Below, one piece after another: positions 8,218 through 16,648 of a DNA stretch of 64,000 bases. The stretch's first letter is position 1. Each line of letters starts with the position of its first letter. The notes under the pieces were generated by a model that saw nothing but the letters and a program-made list of their open reading frames with translations, was not told the origin of the DNA and did not search any database. The position numbers were made by a program, and so were the translations under genes. Origin of the DNA: Paracoccus marinus (lineage in GTDB: Bacteria; Pseudomonadota; Alphaproteobacteria; Rhodobacterales; Rhodobacteraceae); NCBI RefSeq assembly GCF_007018965.1, contig NZ_VJYZ01000004.1:248001-312000 (forward strand), read 5' to 3'.

Positions 8218-9324
8218 ATGCCCCACGACCCGAGCGCCGACCCTGCGACCCCTCACCAGTTTTCGGGCCAGTTCCGCGGCGAGGCCCAAAATCAGGCCCC
8301 GCGCCACGCGCCCCCCGGCCATCCCGCCGTCCGTCACGGGCGCGTGGGCGTCCTGATCGCCAACCTGGGCACGCCCGACGGGCACGACTACTGGTCGATG
8401 CGGCGCTATCTCAACGAGTTCCTGTCGGACAAGCGCGTCGTGGACACGCCCGACTGGAAGTGGCAGCCGATCCTGCAGGGGATCATCCTCATGCGGCGGC
8501 CCTTCACCTCGGGCGCGAACTACCGCTCGATCTGGAACCACGAGGCGGACGAAAGCCCGCTCTTGACGCTGACCAAGGCGCAGGTGGGCAAGCTTGCGGA
8601 TGCCTGCGCCGCGCGCTGGGGCGACCGGGTGATGGTCGATTTCTGCATGCGCTACGGCAACCCCTCGACTGAAAGCGTGCTGACGCGGATGGTCGAGGCA
8701 GGCTGCGACCGGATCGTGTTCCTGCCGCTTTATCCGCAATACGCGGGCGCCACGACCGCGACCGCCAACGACCAGCTGTTCCGGGCGCTGATGAAGCAGT
8801 TCCGCCAGCCCGCCGTCCGCACCGTCGCCGAATATTTCGAGCGCCCGGCCTATATCGACGCGCTGGCGCAGTCGGTGGAACGGACACTTGGCGGGCACCG
8901 GCCGCAAAAGCTCGTCTGCAGCTACCACGGGATGCCGAAACGCTACCTGATGCAGGGCGACCCCTATCACTGCCAGTGCCAGAAGACGACGCGGCTGCTG
9001 CGCGACCGGCTGGGCTGGGACGGCGACCGGGTGGACACCTCGTTCCAGTCGATCTTCGGGCGCGAGGAATGGCTGAAGCCCTATACGGTCGAGCATGTGG
9101 CGGCGCTGGCGCGGCGGGGGATCACCGACATCGCCGTGATCTCGCCCGCCTTCGCCACCGACTGCATCGAGACGCTGGAGGAGATCAACGGCGAGATCCG
9201 CCACGCCTTCGAGGGCGCGGGCGGCGAGCGCTTCACCTACGTCCCCTGCCTGAACGACGACGACGCGCATATCGCCATGCTGGCGGATCTGGTGGCCGAG
9301 AACCTGACGGGGTGGGTGGCATAG
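8218..9324 (+). CDS. hemH: Ferrochelatase
   Basis: 368 residues. A ~40-residue variable, proline/histidine-rich N-terminus precedes VGVLIANLGTPDGHDYWSMR, where the ferrochelatase fold begins. Catalytic signatures are present: CSYHGMPKRYL with the metal-binding histidine, and SPAFATDCIETLEEI with the acidic partner. A cluster of cysteines (YHCQCQKTT) matches the alphaproteobacterial type. The enzyme inserts Fe2+ into protoporphyrin IX, the last step of haem synthesis, at the inner membrane. GAGAGA lies ahead of the ATG. An internal start at the conserved core is possible. It converges on a membrane protein gene 34 bp away. Confidence 0.95.
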   Translation: MPHDPSADPATPHQFSGQFRGEAQNQAPRHAPPGHPAVRHGRVGVLIANLGTPDGHDYWSMRRYLNEFLSDKRVVDTPDWKWQPILQGIILMRRPFTSGANYRSIWNHEADESPLLTLTKAQVGKLADACAARWGDRVMVDFCMRYGNPSTESVLTRMVEAGCDRIVFLPLYPQYAGATTATANDQLFRALMKQFRQPAVRTVAEYFERPAYIDALAQSVERTLGGHRPQKLVCSYHGMPKRYLMQGDPYHCQCQKTTRLLRDRLGWDGDRVDTSFQSIFGREEWLKPYTVEHVAALARRGITDIAVISPAFATDCIETLEEINGEIRHAFEGAGGERFTYVPCLNDDDAHIAMLADLVAENLTGWVA

Positions 9325-9358
9325 GCGCGTATGCGGCCAGCAGCGCAGTCCGCAGCGC

Positions 9359-10255
9359 TTAGTCTTCCGTCGCCTTGCAGTCTGCAGACGTGATCTCGTG
9401 GCGCTCAAGGGGGCTGCCGTCCGGCGCGGTATAGACGACCGCAAGTTGCGCGCCGCGCCCGAGTTCCGAGCCGAGGTTTGCAGAGTCGCAGTAGAACGCC
9501 GCGACTGTTGCCCGATCGTCAGGCGCCGCCCCATTTCGTGCCACGAAGTCAAGCTGCAGCGTCGATCCCTGCGCCTCGGCGCTCAGCAGAGAGATGGCCG
9601 TCCCGGAAGCGGACCCTGACGCGGACGGGAGTTGGGCGTTGATGCCATCGGCATACGATGCGAGGTCACGTTCCAGCAGACGCGCACGCATGACCAGCTT
9701 CTCGAGTTCGTCGCCGCCGGGAAGATGGAACGGGCTTGTCTGGACCACATTCTCAGCAAGCCCGCGCGTCCCGACAACGATGAACATCGCCACAAGCACG
9801 ATCAGGACGTCGCCGACCCGAGTTCCGAAGCTGCGTTTCTGCAGCAATGATGCGCCGGGCTGCGCGCGTCCGGGCTTGAACACCAGCCACAAGGACAGGA
9901 TGGGGATCAACGCCATCCATGCGCGCCGCGCATCACCGCGGATGTCGAACGACCGCGCCGCAGCGACGCGGTAAAGAAGCACGCCGATCAGCCCCCACGA
10001 CGCCAGCGCGGCGGCGCAGAGGACCGACGCGTATCCGTCCTGCGCGGCTGCAGCCAGCAAGACCCACAATGTCATAAAGGTCACCAGCGACAGGACCACG
10101 ACGACCGTCAGCCACACATAGAAGATCACCCGCCGCATGCCTCGTCGCACGTTCAGAAAAGACGCGCCGACGATGAAGCCGGCTAGCATGCACAGGGCCA
10201 TCGTGACCCTTATCCCCTGCTCATGGGTGATCATGTAGGCAATTATTCGGCTCAT
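9359..10255 (-). CDS. Unrecognised integral membrane protein
   Basis: 298 residues that I cannot assign to a family. Four or five hydrophobic segments are visible: residues ~17-35, ~43-70, ~78-97, ~112-125 and ~147-162. A soluble C-terminal half follows, beginning ENVVQTSPFHLPGGDELEKL, which probably faces the periplasm and contains only two cysteines (FYCDS and SADCKATED). The loop FKPGRAQPGASLLQKRSFG is basic and probably cytoplasmic. Base composition is noticeably less GC-rich than the neighbours, with more A/T-ending codons, so it may be an acquired accessory gene. It is convergent with hemH and divergent from hslO. Confidence 0.7.
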   Translation of the reverse strand: MSRIIAYMITHEQGIRVTMALCMLAGFIVGASFLNVRRGMRRVIFYVWLTVVVVLSLVTFMTLWVLLAAAAQDGYASVLCAAALASWGLIGVLLYRVAAARSFDIRGDARRAWMALIPILSLWLVFKPGRAQPGASLLQKRSFGTRVGDVLIVLVAMFIVVGTRGLAENVVQTSPFHLPGGDELEKLVMRARLLERDLASYADGINAQLPSASGSASGTAISLLSAEAQGSTLQLDFVARNGAAPDDRATVAAFYCDSANLGSELGRGAQLAVVYTAPDGSPLERHEITSADCKATED

Positions 10256-10302
10256 GAATGTCCTCGTTGAAAATACAGCGGCGGCAATGGGGAAAGACTA
10301 CG

Positions 10303-10318
10303 ACCATCGCGCGATGGT
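10303..10318. promoter_or_regulatory. Perfect 16-bp palindrome between a membrane-protein gene and hslO
   Basis: ACCATCGCGCGATGGT is a perfect inverted repeat with no spacer, lying 48 bp upstream of the membrane-protein start on one side and about 80 bp upstream of the hslO -35 box on the other. A dimeric regulator could bind here. No regulator gene is adjacent, so the assignment is inference. Confidence 0.4.
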
Positions 10319-10399
10319 TAGACGACAACCTGCCGGGATGTCCCGTGCTCGCGGGAGCGCCTCTCCCCCTACCCCCCGCGCCGTCCCCGCCGCGCCGCC

Positions 10400-10428
10400 T
10401 TGGGAACCGCGCGCGCCTTCCCTATATT
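10400..10428 (+). promoter_or_regulatory. Candidate housekeeping promoter for the hslO operon
   Basis: TTGGGA at 10400-10405 and TATATT at 10423-10428 are separated by exactly 17 nt. Initiation near 10435 would leave a leader of about 45 nt before the hslO ATG at 10480, containing GAAGGA as ribosome-binding site. This is the best-looking promoter for the five-gene overlapping operon downstream. Confidence 0.6.
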
Positions 10429-10479
10429 GCACGCCAACGCGCGGGTTTCCCTCCGCGCCATGATCTCCGAAGGACCATT

Positions 10480-11505
10480 ATGACCGACATCAACCAGATC
10501 GCCTGGGACGATACCGTCCTGCCGTTCCAGCTTGACCGTTCCGGCGTGCGCGGGCGCGTCGCGCGGCTGGACGGGGTTCTTGAACATATCCTGTCGCGCC
10601 ACGACTACCCCGCGCCGGTCGCGGCGCTCGTGGCCGAGATCGCGCTGCTGGCGGCGCTGATCGGGCCGACGGTCAAGCTGCGCTGGAAGCTGTCGCTGCA
10701 GGTGCGCGGCAACGGCGCGATCCGCACCATCGCCGCCGACTACTTCGCGCCTTCGGCCGAGGGCGAGCCCGCGCATGTGCGCGCCTGGGCCAGCTTCGAC
10801 GCCGAGCGGCTGGATGCCGAAGGCGAGGGGCGCACGCCGTTCGAGCAGATCGGCGAGGGGTATTTCGCCGTCCTGATCGACCAGGGCGCGGGCAGCCTGC
10901 CCTATCAGGGGATCACGCCCCTGGCCTCCGGCTCGCTGTCGGCCTGCGCGGGGACGTATTTCGCGCAGTCCGAGCAGCTGCCGACCAGCTTTGCGCTGGC
11001 CTACGGCGAGAACCGGCTGCCGGGCGACGGCGCGCGCTGGCGCGCGGGCGGCGTGATGCTGCAGACCCTGCCGGCGCAGCCGATGGCCGCGGGGGCCGAG
11101 GGCGGCAGCGGCGAGGGCGGGCTGATCGAGGCCGCCGATATCCTGCAGGGCGCCGAATCCGAGGACTGGAACCGCGCCAACCACCTGCTGTCCACCGTCG
11201 AGGAGATCGAGCTGATCGGGCCGACCGTGGCGCCGACCGACCTGCTGCTGCGCCTGTTCCACGAGGAGACGCCGCGCGTCTTCGACCCGCAGCGGGTGGA
11301 GTTCGGCTGCTCGTGCAGCGCCGACCGGGTGCGCGGGACGCTGGCGATCTATTCGGCCAAGGACATCGCCCACATGACCACGCCCGAGGGGCGCGTCACC
11401 GCCGACTGCCAGTTCTGCGGCGCGCATTACGACTTCGACCCCCGCTCGCTGGGGTTCGAGGCGACGATGGACGCCGACGGCAACCCGATCGAGGTGGCCG
11501 GTTGA
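10480..11505 (+). CDS. hslO: Hsp33 redox-regulated holdase chaperone
   Basis: 341 residues of Hsp33 type. The C-terminal zinc-centre cysteines are FGCSCSADRV and ADCQFCGAHYDF, i.e. the CxC and CxxC pairs that form disulfides on oxidation and switch the chaperone on. The N-terminal core includes LIGPTVKLRWKLSLQVRGNG, slightly longer than E. coli Hsp33 as in other alphaproteobacteria. The ATG at 10480 has GAAGGA 5 nt upstream; the frame runs further upstream but without family similarity. The stop codon overlaps the TTG start of the NUDIX gene, making hslO the first gene of a coupled operon. Confidence 0.94.
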   Translation: MTDINQIAWDDTVLPFQLDRSGVRGRVARLDGVLEHILSRHDYPAPVAALVAEIALLAALIGPTVKLRWKLSLQVRGNGAIRTIAADYFAPSAEGEPAHVRAWASFDAERLDAEGEGRTPFEQIGEGYFAVLIDQGAGSLPYQGITPLASGSLSACAGTYFAQSEQLPTSFALAYGENRLPGDGARWRAGGVMLQTLPAQPMAAGAEGGSGEGGLIEAADILQGAESEDWNRANHLLSTVEEIELIGPTVAPTDLLLRLFHEETPRVFDPQRVEFGCSCSADRVRGTLAIYSAKDIAHMTTPEGRVTADCQFCGAHYDFDPRSLGFEATMDADGNPIEVAG

Positions 11506-12149
11506 CGGCTGCCCGCGCCCTGCAGGCGGCGGCCCCCGCGCCGGATCCGTCCGGCGCGGAGCTGCGCGCGCGCCTGACGGCCGCGCTGCGGGCGGACGGG
11601 GCGGGGCCGAGTTCGGATTTCGACGGCAACGGGCCGGTGCCCGAGGGCCTGGGGGCGCGGCCGGCGGGCGTGCTGGTCGCGTTCCTGCCCGACGGGCGGC
11701 TGATCCTGACCAAGCGCGCGAGCGGCCTGCGCCACCATCCCGGCCAGATCGCCCTGCCCGGCGGCAAGGTCGATCCCGGCGACGCGGACGCGGTGGCGGC
11801 CGCGCTGCGCGAGGCGCATGAGGAGGTCGGGCTGCCCCCCGCCCAGGTCGAGGTGCTGGGCACCCTGCCCGGCCACCGCACCGTCACCGGCTTCACCATG
11901 ACCCCGGTCCTCGCGCTGGTCCGCGGCGACTTCACCCCCGTCCGAGAAAAGGGCGAGGTGGACGAGGTCTTTGCCGTGCCCTTCGCCCATGTCTGCGACC
12001 CCGCCCGCTACCGCACCGAGGCGCGGGCGTGGCGGGGCGAGACGCGGTCCTACCTCGTGGCGCCGTTCGGGCCCTATTACATCTGGGGCGCGACGGCGCG
12101 GGTGCTGCACGCGCTGGCGCAAAGGGTCGCGGCGCAGGTGGCGCGATGA
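11502..12149 (+). CDS. CoA pyrophosphatase-type NUDIX hydrolase
   Basis: 215 residues from a TTG at 11502 whose last two bases belong to the hslO stop codon. The NUDIX box is complete: GGKVDPGDADAVAAALREAH followed by EEVGL (Gx5Ex7REUxEExGU). The preceding segment RLILTKRASGLRHHPGQIAL matches the CoA pyrophosphatase subfamily (NudL/Nudt7-like), which cleaves CoA to 3',5'-ADP and 4'-phosphopantetheine. Its end overlaps the cca start by ATGA. Translation therefore probably depends on re-initiation from hslO; no separate ribosome-binding site is evident. Confidence 0.88.
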   Translation: MTAARALQAAAPAPDPSGAELRARLTAALRADGAGPSSDFDGNGPVPEGLGARPAGVLVAFLPDGRLILTKRASGLRHHPGQIALPGGKVDPGDADAVAAALREAHEEVGLPPAQVEVLGTLPGHRTVTGFTMTPVLALVRGDFTPVREKGEVDEVFAVPFAHVCDPARYRTEARAWRGETRSYLVAPFGPYYIWGATARVLHALAQRVAAQVAR

Positions 12150-13354
12150 CGGCCGGGGACCTTGCCGCCGACGCCGCGATGCCCGCGAAGGTGATGGACG
12201 ATCCCGATCTGCGAAGGGTGCTGGACGCGCTCGCCCCCCATCCCGCCTTCGTCGTGGGGGGCGCGGTCAGGAACGCGCTGCTGGGCGAGCCGGTGGACGA
12301 CATCGACATCGCGACCGCCGCCCGGCCCGACCAGACCACCGCGCTGGCGGTCGCGGCGGGGCTGAAGTCGGTCCCGACCGGGATCGAGCACGGCACCGTC
12401 ACCGTGGTCGCGAACGGCCGCCCGTTCGAGGTCACGACCTTCCGCCGCGACGTGGAAACATTCGGCCGCCGCGCGGTGGTCGCGTTCTCGGACGACCTGT
12501 CCGAAGACGCGATGCGGCGTGATTTCACGATGAACGCGCTGTATGCCCGCCCCGATGGCGCGGTCATCGACCCGGTCGGCGGCCTGCCGGACCTGCGCGC
12601 CCGCCGCCTGCGCTTCGTCGGCGACCCGGACGCGCGGATCACCGAGGATTACCTGCGGATCCTGCGCTTCTTCCGCTTTCACGCCCGCTACGGGCGCGCG
12701 GGCGCGGCCGACGCCGGTGCGCTGGCCGCCTGCGCGCGTCACGCGGACGGGCTGGCGGGTATCTCGCGCGAGCGGATCGGGGCCGAGATGCGCAAGCTCC
12801 TTTCCGCCCCCGACCCGTCCGAGGCGGTGCGGCTGATGGAGGACGCGGGCGTGCTGGACATCGCGTTGCCGGGTGCGCGGGCGGCCGGGCTGGCGGCCTT
12901 GATCGAGGCCGAGCCGGGGGCTGTCTGCCCCCGGACCCCCGAGGATATTTCCGCAAAGAAGAACGACTGGCCGCTGCGGCTGGCTTCGCTTGGGAGCGAG
13001 GATGCCGCGTCGGCGCTGCGGCTGTCGAAGGGCGAGGCGCGGGTGCAGGAGGAGTTGCGGTTCGGCGCGACGTTGGCCGAAGCCGCGTATCGGCTGGGGG
13101 AATCGCGGGCCCGGCAGATTGCGGCCTTGCGCGCATCGCGCGGCCAGGACCTGCGCGCGGACTGGCGGGATGAGATCGCCTTTGCCGCAGGCCGGCGCTT
13201 TCCCCTTTCCGCCGCCGACGTGATGCCGCAGCTTCAGGGGCCGGCGGTCGGGCGCGGCCTGCGCGCGGCCGAGGCCGCATGGATCGAATCGGGCTTCGTC
13301 ATGCCCGCGCCGGGGCTGATCGACGTGGCCCTGCTGGCCGGAGAGAACGCATGA
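12146..13354 (+). CDS. cca: CCA tRNA nucleotidyltransferase (poly(A) polymerase family)
   Basis: 402 residues. The nucleotidyltransferase motif FVVGGAVRNALLG is followed by VDDIDIAT with the metal-binding DxD, then RRDFTMNALYARPDG and ITEDYLRILRFFRFHARYG, all class II CCA-adding features. The enzyme adds or repairs the 3' CCA of tRNAs. Residues ~257-273 (GAVCPRTPEDISAKKN) are encoded by a GC-rich hairpin plus CCCCCGAGGATATTT motif found elsewhere in the window, so this stretch looks like an in-frame insertion of a repeat. The start overlaps the NUDIX stop (ATGA) and the stop overlaps the ABC transporter start. Confidence 0.93.
   Translation: MTAGDLAADAAMPAKVMDDPDLRRVLDALAPHPAFVVGGAVRNALLGEPVDDIDIATAARPDQTTALAVAAGLKSVPTGIEHGTVTVVANGRPFEVTTFRRDVETFGRRAVVAFSDDLSEDAMRRDFTMNALYARPDGAVIDPVGGLPDLRARRLRFVGDPDARITEDYLRILRFFRFHARYGRAGAADAGALAACARHADGLAGISRERIGAEMRKLLSAPDPSEAVRLMEDAGVLDIALPGARAAGLAALIEAEPGAVCPRTPEDISAKKNDWPLRLASLGSEDAASALRLSKGEARVQEELRFGATLAEAAYRLGESRARQIAALRASRGQDLRADWRDEIAFAAGRRFPLSAADVMPQLQGPAVGRGLRAAEAAWIESGFVMPAPGLIDVALLAGENA
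12916..12954 (+). repeat. GC-hairpin/GAGGATATTT short repeat inside cca
   Basis: GGGGGC at 12916-12921 pairs with GCCCCC at 12927-12932 around a TGTCT loop. The motif CCCCCGAGGATATTTCCGC follows at 12936-12954. The same 19-nt motif with one mismatch recurs twice in the spacer after accA (26169-26196 and, inverted, 26329-26356), and the inverted copy is also preceded by a G6/C6 hairpin. I recall similar elements scattered through Rhodobacteraceae genomes. Here it is in frame and contributes about 16 residues to the protein. Confidence 0.65.
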
Positions 13355-15204
13355 TGCACGCCTATTTCGCCCGCATGATCGACGCCTTCCGTCCTGCCGA
13401 GGGACCGCCCCCCACGACGCTGATGGCGTTCTTTCGCTGGTGCCTGACCGGGGCCTGGCCGGGGCTTGCCGTTGCGGGCGTGACCTCGGCCCTGTCGGGC
13501 GCGGCCGAGGTCGCGTCGGCCACGCTCTTGGGCGCGGTCGTGGACCTTGCCGCGGGCACCCCCGAGGGGCGGTCGCTGGCCGACCACCTGCCCTTGATCG
13601 CGGTTTTCGTGCTGTTCTTCGTGCTGGTCCGGCCGGTCATCATCGGCCTGTCCAGCGCCAGTTCCAACGTCATCATCGGTCCCAACGTCCTGCCGCTGGT
13701 GCTGTCGCGGCTGCACCGCTGGACGATGGGCCACGCCGTGTCGTTCTTCGACAACGACTTCGCGGGCCGCATCGCCACCAAGCAGATGCAGACCGCCCGG
13801 GCCGTGACCGATGTCGCAAGCGAGATGGTCAACACCGCGACCTTCGCCCTGTCCGCTGTCATCGGCAGCGCGATCTACCTGGTGTCGGTCGATGCCTGGG
13901 GCGCGGTCGTGCTGCTGGTGTGGCTTGCGCTTTATCTGTGGCTGATCCGCTATTTCCTGCCGCGCGTGCGGACCCAGTCCAAGGCCCGCGCCAACGCCCG
14001 CGCCATGATCACGGGCCAGGTCGTGGACACGATCACCAACATCAAGACCGTCAAGCTGTTCGCCCACGCCGATTACGAGGATCAGGCGGCCCTGGGCGCG
14101 ATGGAGACGTTCCGCGACCGCGCCGTCGATTTCGGCAAGCTGAACACCTGGTTCCGGCTGTCGCTGACCGTCGTCTCGGGCCTTTTGCCGGTGGTGCTGG
14201 TCGGCGGCGCGATGCTGCTGTGGCAGCGCGGGCAGGCGACGCCGGGCGACATCGCGGCGGCGGGCGCGATCGCGATGCGGCTGGCGCAGATGACCGGCTG
14301 GGTCAGCATGGCGCTGATGGGGATCTGGGGGTCGATCGGCGAGGTCGAGGACGGGATGAACACGCTCACCGCCTCGCACGATCTGACCGACGCGGCGGGC
14401 GCGGTCGAACTGGGGCGGGTGCAGGGGCGGATCGACTATCGCGACGTGACCTTCACCTATGGCCGGGGCGAGCGCGGGATCCCGGACCTCAGCCTTGCCA
14501 TCGCGCCGGGCGAGCGGATCGGCATCGTGGGCGAATCCGGGGCCGGCAAGTCCACGCTGGTCGCGCTGCTGCTGCGGCTTTACGACGTCGAGGACGGGGC
14601 GGTGCTGGTGGACGGCCAAGACGTGCGCGGCGTCAGCCAGGAAAGCCTGCGCCGCAACGTGGGCATGGTCACGCAGGACACCGCGCTGTTCAACCGCTCG
14701 GCCCGCGACAACATCCTGTACGGCCGTCCCGACGCCACCGAGGACGAGCTGTTCGCCGCCGCCCGCGCGGCCGAGGCGCATGACTTCATCCTGTCGCTCA
14801 AGGATCACGCGGGCCGCACCGGCTATGACGCGCATCTGGGCGAGCGGGGGGTGAAGCTGTCGGGGGGGCAGCGGCAGCGGATCGCGCTGGCGCGGGCGTT
14901 CCTCAAGGACGCGCCGATCCTGGTGCTGGACGAGGCGACGAGCGCGCTGGACAGCGAGGTCGAGGCGCAGATTCAGGACGCGCTGGCGCGGATCATGCGC
15001 GGCAAGACCGTCCTCGCCATCGCCCACCGTCTGTCCACCATCGCCGAGATGGACCGCATCATCGTCATGCATGGCGGCCGGATCGTGGAACAGGGCACCC
15101 ACGCGGCGCTGCTGGAACGGGACGGGCTTTACGCGCGCTACTGGGGGCGGCAGTCGGGCGGGTTCCTTGTCACCGACGACGACGCGCAGGACGCGGCGGA
15201 GTGA
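13351..15204 (+). CDS. ABC transporter, fused permease and ATPase (MsbA-like exporter type)
   Basis: 617 residues. An N-terminal transmembrane domain with about six helices (residues ~30-330) is followed by an ATPase domain with Walker A GESGAGKSTL, signature LSGGQRQRIALARA, Walker B ILVLDEATSALDS and the H-loop AIAHRLST. This is a half-size homodimeric exporter. The cytoplasmic coupling segment WTMGHAVSFFDNDFAGRIAT is typical of type IV (B-family) exporters for lipids, peptides or drugs. The substrate cannot be read from the sequence. The ATGATG start lies across the cca stop codon; either ATG could be used. The end overlaps or abuts the next gene. Confidence 0.92.
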   Translation: MMHAYFARMIDAFRPAEGPPPTTLMAFFRWCLTGAWPGLAVAGVTSALSGAAEVASATLLGAVVDLAAGTPEGRSLADHLPLIAVFVLFFVLVRPVIIGLSSASSNVIIGPNVLPLVLSRLHRWTMGHAVSFFDNDFAGRIATKQMQTARAVTDVASEMVNTATFALSAVIGSAIYLVSVDAWGAVVLLVWLALYLWLIRYFLPRVRTQSKARANARAMITGQVVDTITNIKTVKLFAHADYEDQAALGAMETFRDRAVDFGKLNTWFRLSLTVVSGLLPVVLVGGAMLLWQRGQATPGDIAAAGAIAMRLAQMTGWVSMALMGIWGSIGEVEDGMNTLTASHDLTDAAGAVELGRVQGRIDYRDVTFTYGRGERGIPDLSLAIAPGERIGIVGESGAGKSTLVALLLRLYDVEDGAVLVDGQDVRGVSQESLRRNVGMVTQDTALFNRSARDNILYGRPDATEDELFAAARAAEAHDFILSLKDHAGRTGYDAHLGERGVKLSGGQRQRIALARAFLKDAPILVLDEATSALDSEVEAQIQDALARIMRGKTVLAIAHRLSTIAEMDRIIVMHGGRIVEQGTHAALLERDGLYARYWGRQSGGFLVTDDDAQDAAE

Positions 15205-15251
15205 ACAGCGGCTTGGTCGGCGGGGCGGTTGGCGGCTTGGTCGGCGGGGCG

Positions 15252-16553
15252 ATGGAATGGCGCGTCGCGCGGCTGGGCCGCCGCGGCGACGGGGTGGCCG
15301 TGCCCGTGGCGGCACCCCTGACCGCGCCCCCGGACGCGCCGATAGACGGCACGGGTGGACGGGTGCTGGCGGCGATGACCCTGCCCGGCGAGGTGATCGG
15401 CGGCGCGGCGGTGGACGGGATCATCGCGCAGCCGCGCATCCTGACGCCGTCGCCCGACCGGGTCCGCGCGCCCTGCCCCCATTACCGGACCTGCGGCGGC
15501 TGCTCGCTGATGCACGCCTCGGACGGGTTCGTGGCGGGGTGGAAGGCGGGGATCGTGCGCGGCGCGCTGGCCGCGCAGGGGATCGAAGTCGGGATCGGCG
15601 GCCTGGTCGATACCGTCCACACCTCGCCGCCGCGGTCGCGCAGGCGGGCGGTACTGTCGGGGCGGCGGACGAAAAGGGGGGCGCTGGTCGGGTTTCACGC
15701 CCGCGCCTCGGACGTGGTGGTGGACGTGGCGGAGTGCCTGGTGATCCGGCCCGCGATCCTGGCGGCGCTGCCGGACCTGCGGCGGCTGGTGACGCTTGGC
15801 GGGTCGCGCACGGCCGAACTGACGCTGGCGGTGACGGAAACGCCGGCGGGCCTCGACATCGCGGTGACGGGCGGCAAGCCGATGACGCCCGCGCTGCTCG
15901 CGGACCTCGCGGCGCTGGCCGACGCCTGCGGATGGGCGCGGCTCGACTGGGATGGCGAGGCGCTGACGCGCCGCCCGCCCGCGCTGGCCATGGGCCGCGC
16001 GCAGGTGATCCCGCCGCCCCGCGCCTTTCTGCAGGCGACCGCCGAGGGCGAGGCCGCGCTGCTGGCCGCCGTCCGCGGCATCGTCGGGGCCGCGCCCCGG
16101 ATCGCCGATCTTTACGCGGGCATCGGCACCTTCGCCCTGCCGCTGGCCGAGCGGGCCGAGGTTCACGCGGTCGAGGGGCTGGCCCCGCCGCTGGCCGCGC
16201 TGGACGCGGGCTGGCGCGGCGCGACCAGGACCGGGGCGGGTCTGCGCCGGGTCACGACCGAGATGCGCGACCTCGCCCGCCGCCCGTTGCTGCCCGACGA
16301 GCTTGCCCGCTTCGACGCCGTCGTCATCGACCCGCCCCGCGCGGGCGCGCTGGCGCAGGCCGACGCGCTGGCCGCGTCCCGGGTGCCGGTGGTGGCGTGG
16401 GTCAGCTGCGATCCCGTGACCTTTGCCCGCGACGCCCGGCGGATGGTCGAGGGCGGCTATCGGCTGGACCGGATCGAGGTGGTGGACCAGTTCCGCTGGT
16501 CGCCGCATGTCGAGACGGTCGCCGCGTTCCAAAGGCCACGCACGCAGAATTGA
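15252..16553 (+). CDS. Class I RNA m5U methyltransferase of the RlmD/TrmA family
   Basis: 433 residues. A TRAM-like start MEWRVARLGRRGDGVAVPV is followed by the iron-sulfur cysteines CPHYRTCGGC, the SAM-binding strand IADLYAGIGTFALPLAERA, VVIDPPRAGA, and the catalytic cysteine in WVSCDPVTFARD. It should methylate uridine C5 in rRNA or tRNA; the target site is not determined. I start at the ATG at 15252, where the family similarity begins. A GTG at 15201 overlapping the ABC transporter stop (GTGA) would add 17 residues made of a duplicated GGLVGGA motif, from a tandem 18-20 bp repeat. Either start keeps it in the operon. Confidence 0.88.
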   Translation: MEWRVARLGRRGDGVAVPVAAPLTAPPDAPIDGTGGRVLAAMTLPGEVIGGAAVDGIIAQPRILTPSPDRVRAPCPHYRTCGGCSLMHASDGFVAGWKAGIVRGALAAQGIEVGIGGLVDTVHTSPPRSRRRAVLSGRRTKRGALVGFHARASDVVVDVAECLVIRPAILAALPDLRRLVTLGGSRTAELTLAVTETPAGLDIAVTGGKPMTPALLADLAALADACGWARLDWDGEALTRRPPALAMGRAQVIPPPRAFLQATAEGEAALLAAVRGIVGAAPRIADLYAGIGTFALPLAERAEVHAVEGLAPPLAALDAGWRGATRTGAGLRRVTTEMRDLARRPLLPDELARFDAVVIDPPRAGALAQADALAASRVPVVAWVSCDPVTFARDARRMVEGGYRLDRIEVVDQFRWSPHVETVAAFQRPRTQN

Positions 16554-16648
16554 ATCGTCCAGGCGTGGACGCGTCATCTGGCGGTAATCCGCTCATGATG
16601 GTATGGCCCGACCAAAATGCACGCTGAAACAGCGGTGGTGGGGCAGAG

